Shown here in pieces: positions 33,407-34,015 of a stretch of 34,015 nucleotides of DNA (position 1 is its first letter; the number at the start of each line of letters is the position of its first letter). The notes beneath the pieces are model-generated. The model saw only the letters and a list, made by a program, of their open reading frames with translations. It ran no database searches and was not told the origin of the DNA. A program made the position numbers and the translations under genes. Origin of the DNA: Chloroflexota bacterium (GTDB taxonomy: Bacteria; Chloroflexota; Anaerolineae; Anaerolineales; Villigracilaceae); assembly GCA_013388795.1 (NCBI GenBank), contig JACAEP010000303.1:1-34015 (forward strand), written 5' to 3'.

Positions 33407-34015
33407 CTACCCACCCTCATACAAATACCCCGTCCCGCGCACGCTGACGACCTTCTCCGAAAGCGAGGGGAAGGCTTCCAGTTTATGGCGCAGGCGGCTG
33501 ACAAGCGGGCGCAAAATTTCGGGGGCTTCGCGCACCGAGGTATCGTAGCCCTGCACCAGCAGAACCAGTTCGCGGTGCGAGAAGACCTTGCCCTCATTCT
33601 CCATCAGGATGCGCAGCAGGCGTCCCTCGGCAGGCGTGAGGCGCTCGATCTTGCTCTTATGTTTGATCTGACGACGCGATAGATCGACCATGGTGCCGTC
33701 TTTGAGCGTATACACTTCCTGGGTGGATTCTGAACCCGTCACCGCCGCATTACTGACCCGAGACTTGCTGCGCCGGACCAAGCCTTTCTTTACGCTGGCA
33801 AGGATCTGCGCCGGGGAAGCAGGCTTCAACAAATAATCATGGATGCGCAAACGCAAGGCTTGAATGGCGGTTTCAATCGAGCCATGCGCGGTAAGCAAAA
33901 TAATTTCAGTTTCAGGCGATGTCTGGTTGACAACCTGGATGACTTCAAGACCGTCCATGCCGGGCATTTTCAGATCAACGATCATTAAGTCTACAGAGTG
34001 GGTGCGGATGTGCTC
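33407..34015 (-). CDS. OmpR-type response regulator, cut by the window edge
   Basis: The reading frame remains open to the right edge, so the N-terminus of the receiver lies outside. The visible part has the phosphoacceptor region LMIVDLKMPGMDGLEVI, ILLTAHGSIETAI (switch Thr) and LLKPAS (conserved Lys), then a linker and a winged-helix domain with LTPAEGRLLRIL, VFSHRELV and SLVSRLRHKLE-like helices ending in VRGTGYLYEGG. It should bind DNA in response to a partner histidine kinase that is not in view. The ATG at 33985 is internal and is not the start. Confidence 0.88.
   Translation of the reverse strand, partial: EHIRTHSVDLMIVDLKMPGMDGLEVIQVVNQTSPETEIILLTAHGSIETAIQALRLRIHDYLLKPASPAQILASVKKGLVRRSKSRVSNAAVTGSESTQEVYTLKDGTMVDLSRRQIKHKSKIERLTPAEGRLLRILMENEGKVFSHRELVLLVQGYDTSVREAPEILRPLVSRLRHKLEAFPSLSEKVVSVRGTGYLYEGG

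Overview
The window looks like a chromosomal segment of an environmental Chloroflexota bacterium, most likely an Anaerolineae relative. This is inferred from the gene content: bacterial coenzyme F420 biosynthesis next to F420-dependent enzymes, menaquinone genes, a Mo-hydroxylase system, RAYT-type REP transposase and heptanucleotide repeats, at moderate GC content. There is no rRNA, tRNA or CRISPR array and no phage or plasmid module that I can see. Taxonomy is an inference, because no marker gene is present.

Layout. 0.1-1.1 kb (-): proline dehydrogenase, divergent from a membrane-anchored beta-lactamase-like serine hydrolase (1.2-2.7 kb). 2.8-6.0 kb: a coiled-coil/zinc-ribbon protein and a membrane-anchored NACHT-like NTPase with HEAT repeats. 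6.0-7.4 kb: an SsnA-type amidohydrolase. 7.4-12.6 kb: an F420 cluster with NADPH:F420 reductase, CofE, an F420-dependent PPOX-fold enzyme, a stand-alone FbiB-C-terminal-like nitroreductase, CofD, CofC and, after a strong terminator, a luciferase-like (LLM) F420 enzyme. 12.7-15.3 kb: a NitT/TauT-type ABC importer. 15.3-17.5 kb: MenA (-), divergent from MenG plus a hotdog thioesterase. 17.5-18.1 kb: a TRIC/YadS-type membrane protein. 18.1-19.1 kb: an FAD subunit of a molybdenum hydroxylase with a coupled 92-residue unknown protein. 19.4-21.1 kb: a degenerate RAYT translationally coupled to a CcrM-type adenine methyltransferase. 21.1-24.0 kb: a PreP-type M16C peptidase bracketed by two palindromic heptanucleotide arrays. 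24.1-27.1 kb: a fused Fe-S/molybdopterin hydroxylase of the XdhD type. 27.2-33.3 kb: an HD-GYP sensor, CBS-pyrophosphatase, alpha/beta hydrolase, DinB, DUF1361 protein and a YqeB/EF2563-type protein. The right edge holds a partial OmpR-type response regulator (-).

How the genes fit together. Two redox-cofactor themes dominate. The first is deazaflavin F420: building the cofactor (cofC, cofD, cofE and the probable dehydro-F420-0 reductase), reducing it (npdG) and using it (PPOX and LLM enzymes). cofG/cofH (fbiC) are not in the window. The second is a dispersed set of genes that in enterobacteria and clostridia accompany selenium-dependent molybdenum hydroxylases: SsnA, an FAD subunit, an XdhD-like catalytic subunit and YqeB. 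In the XdhD-like protein all four cysteines of the N-terminal plant-type [2Fe-2S] cluster are replaced, while the second cluster and the molybdopterin domain look intact. This is the most interesting biochemical signal in the window.

Several genes have a -10-like box 6-9 bases before the start codon and no Shine-Dalgarno sequence, which suggests leaderless transcripts. Others have strong AAGGAG sites.
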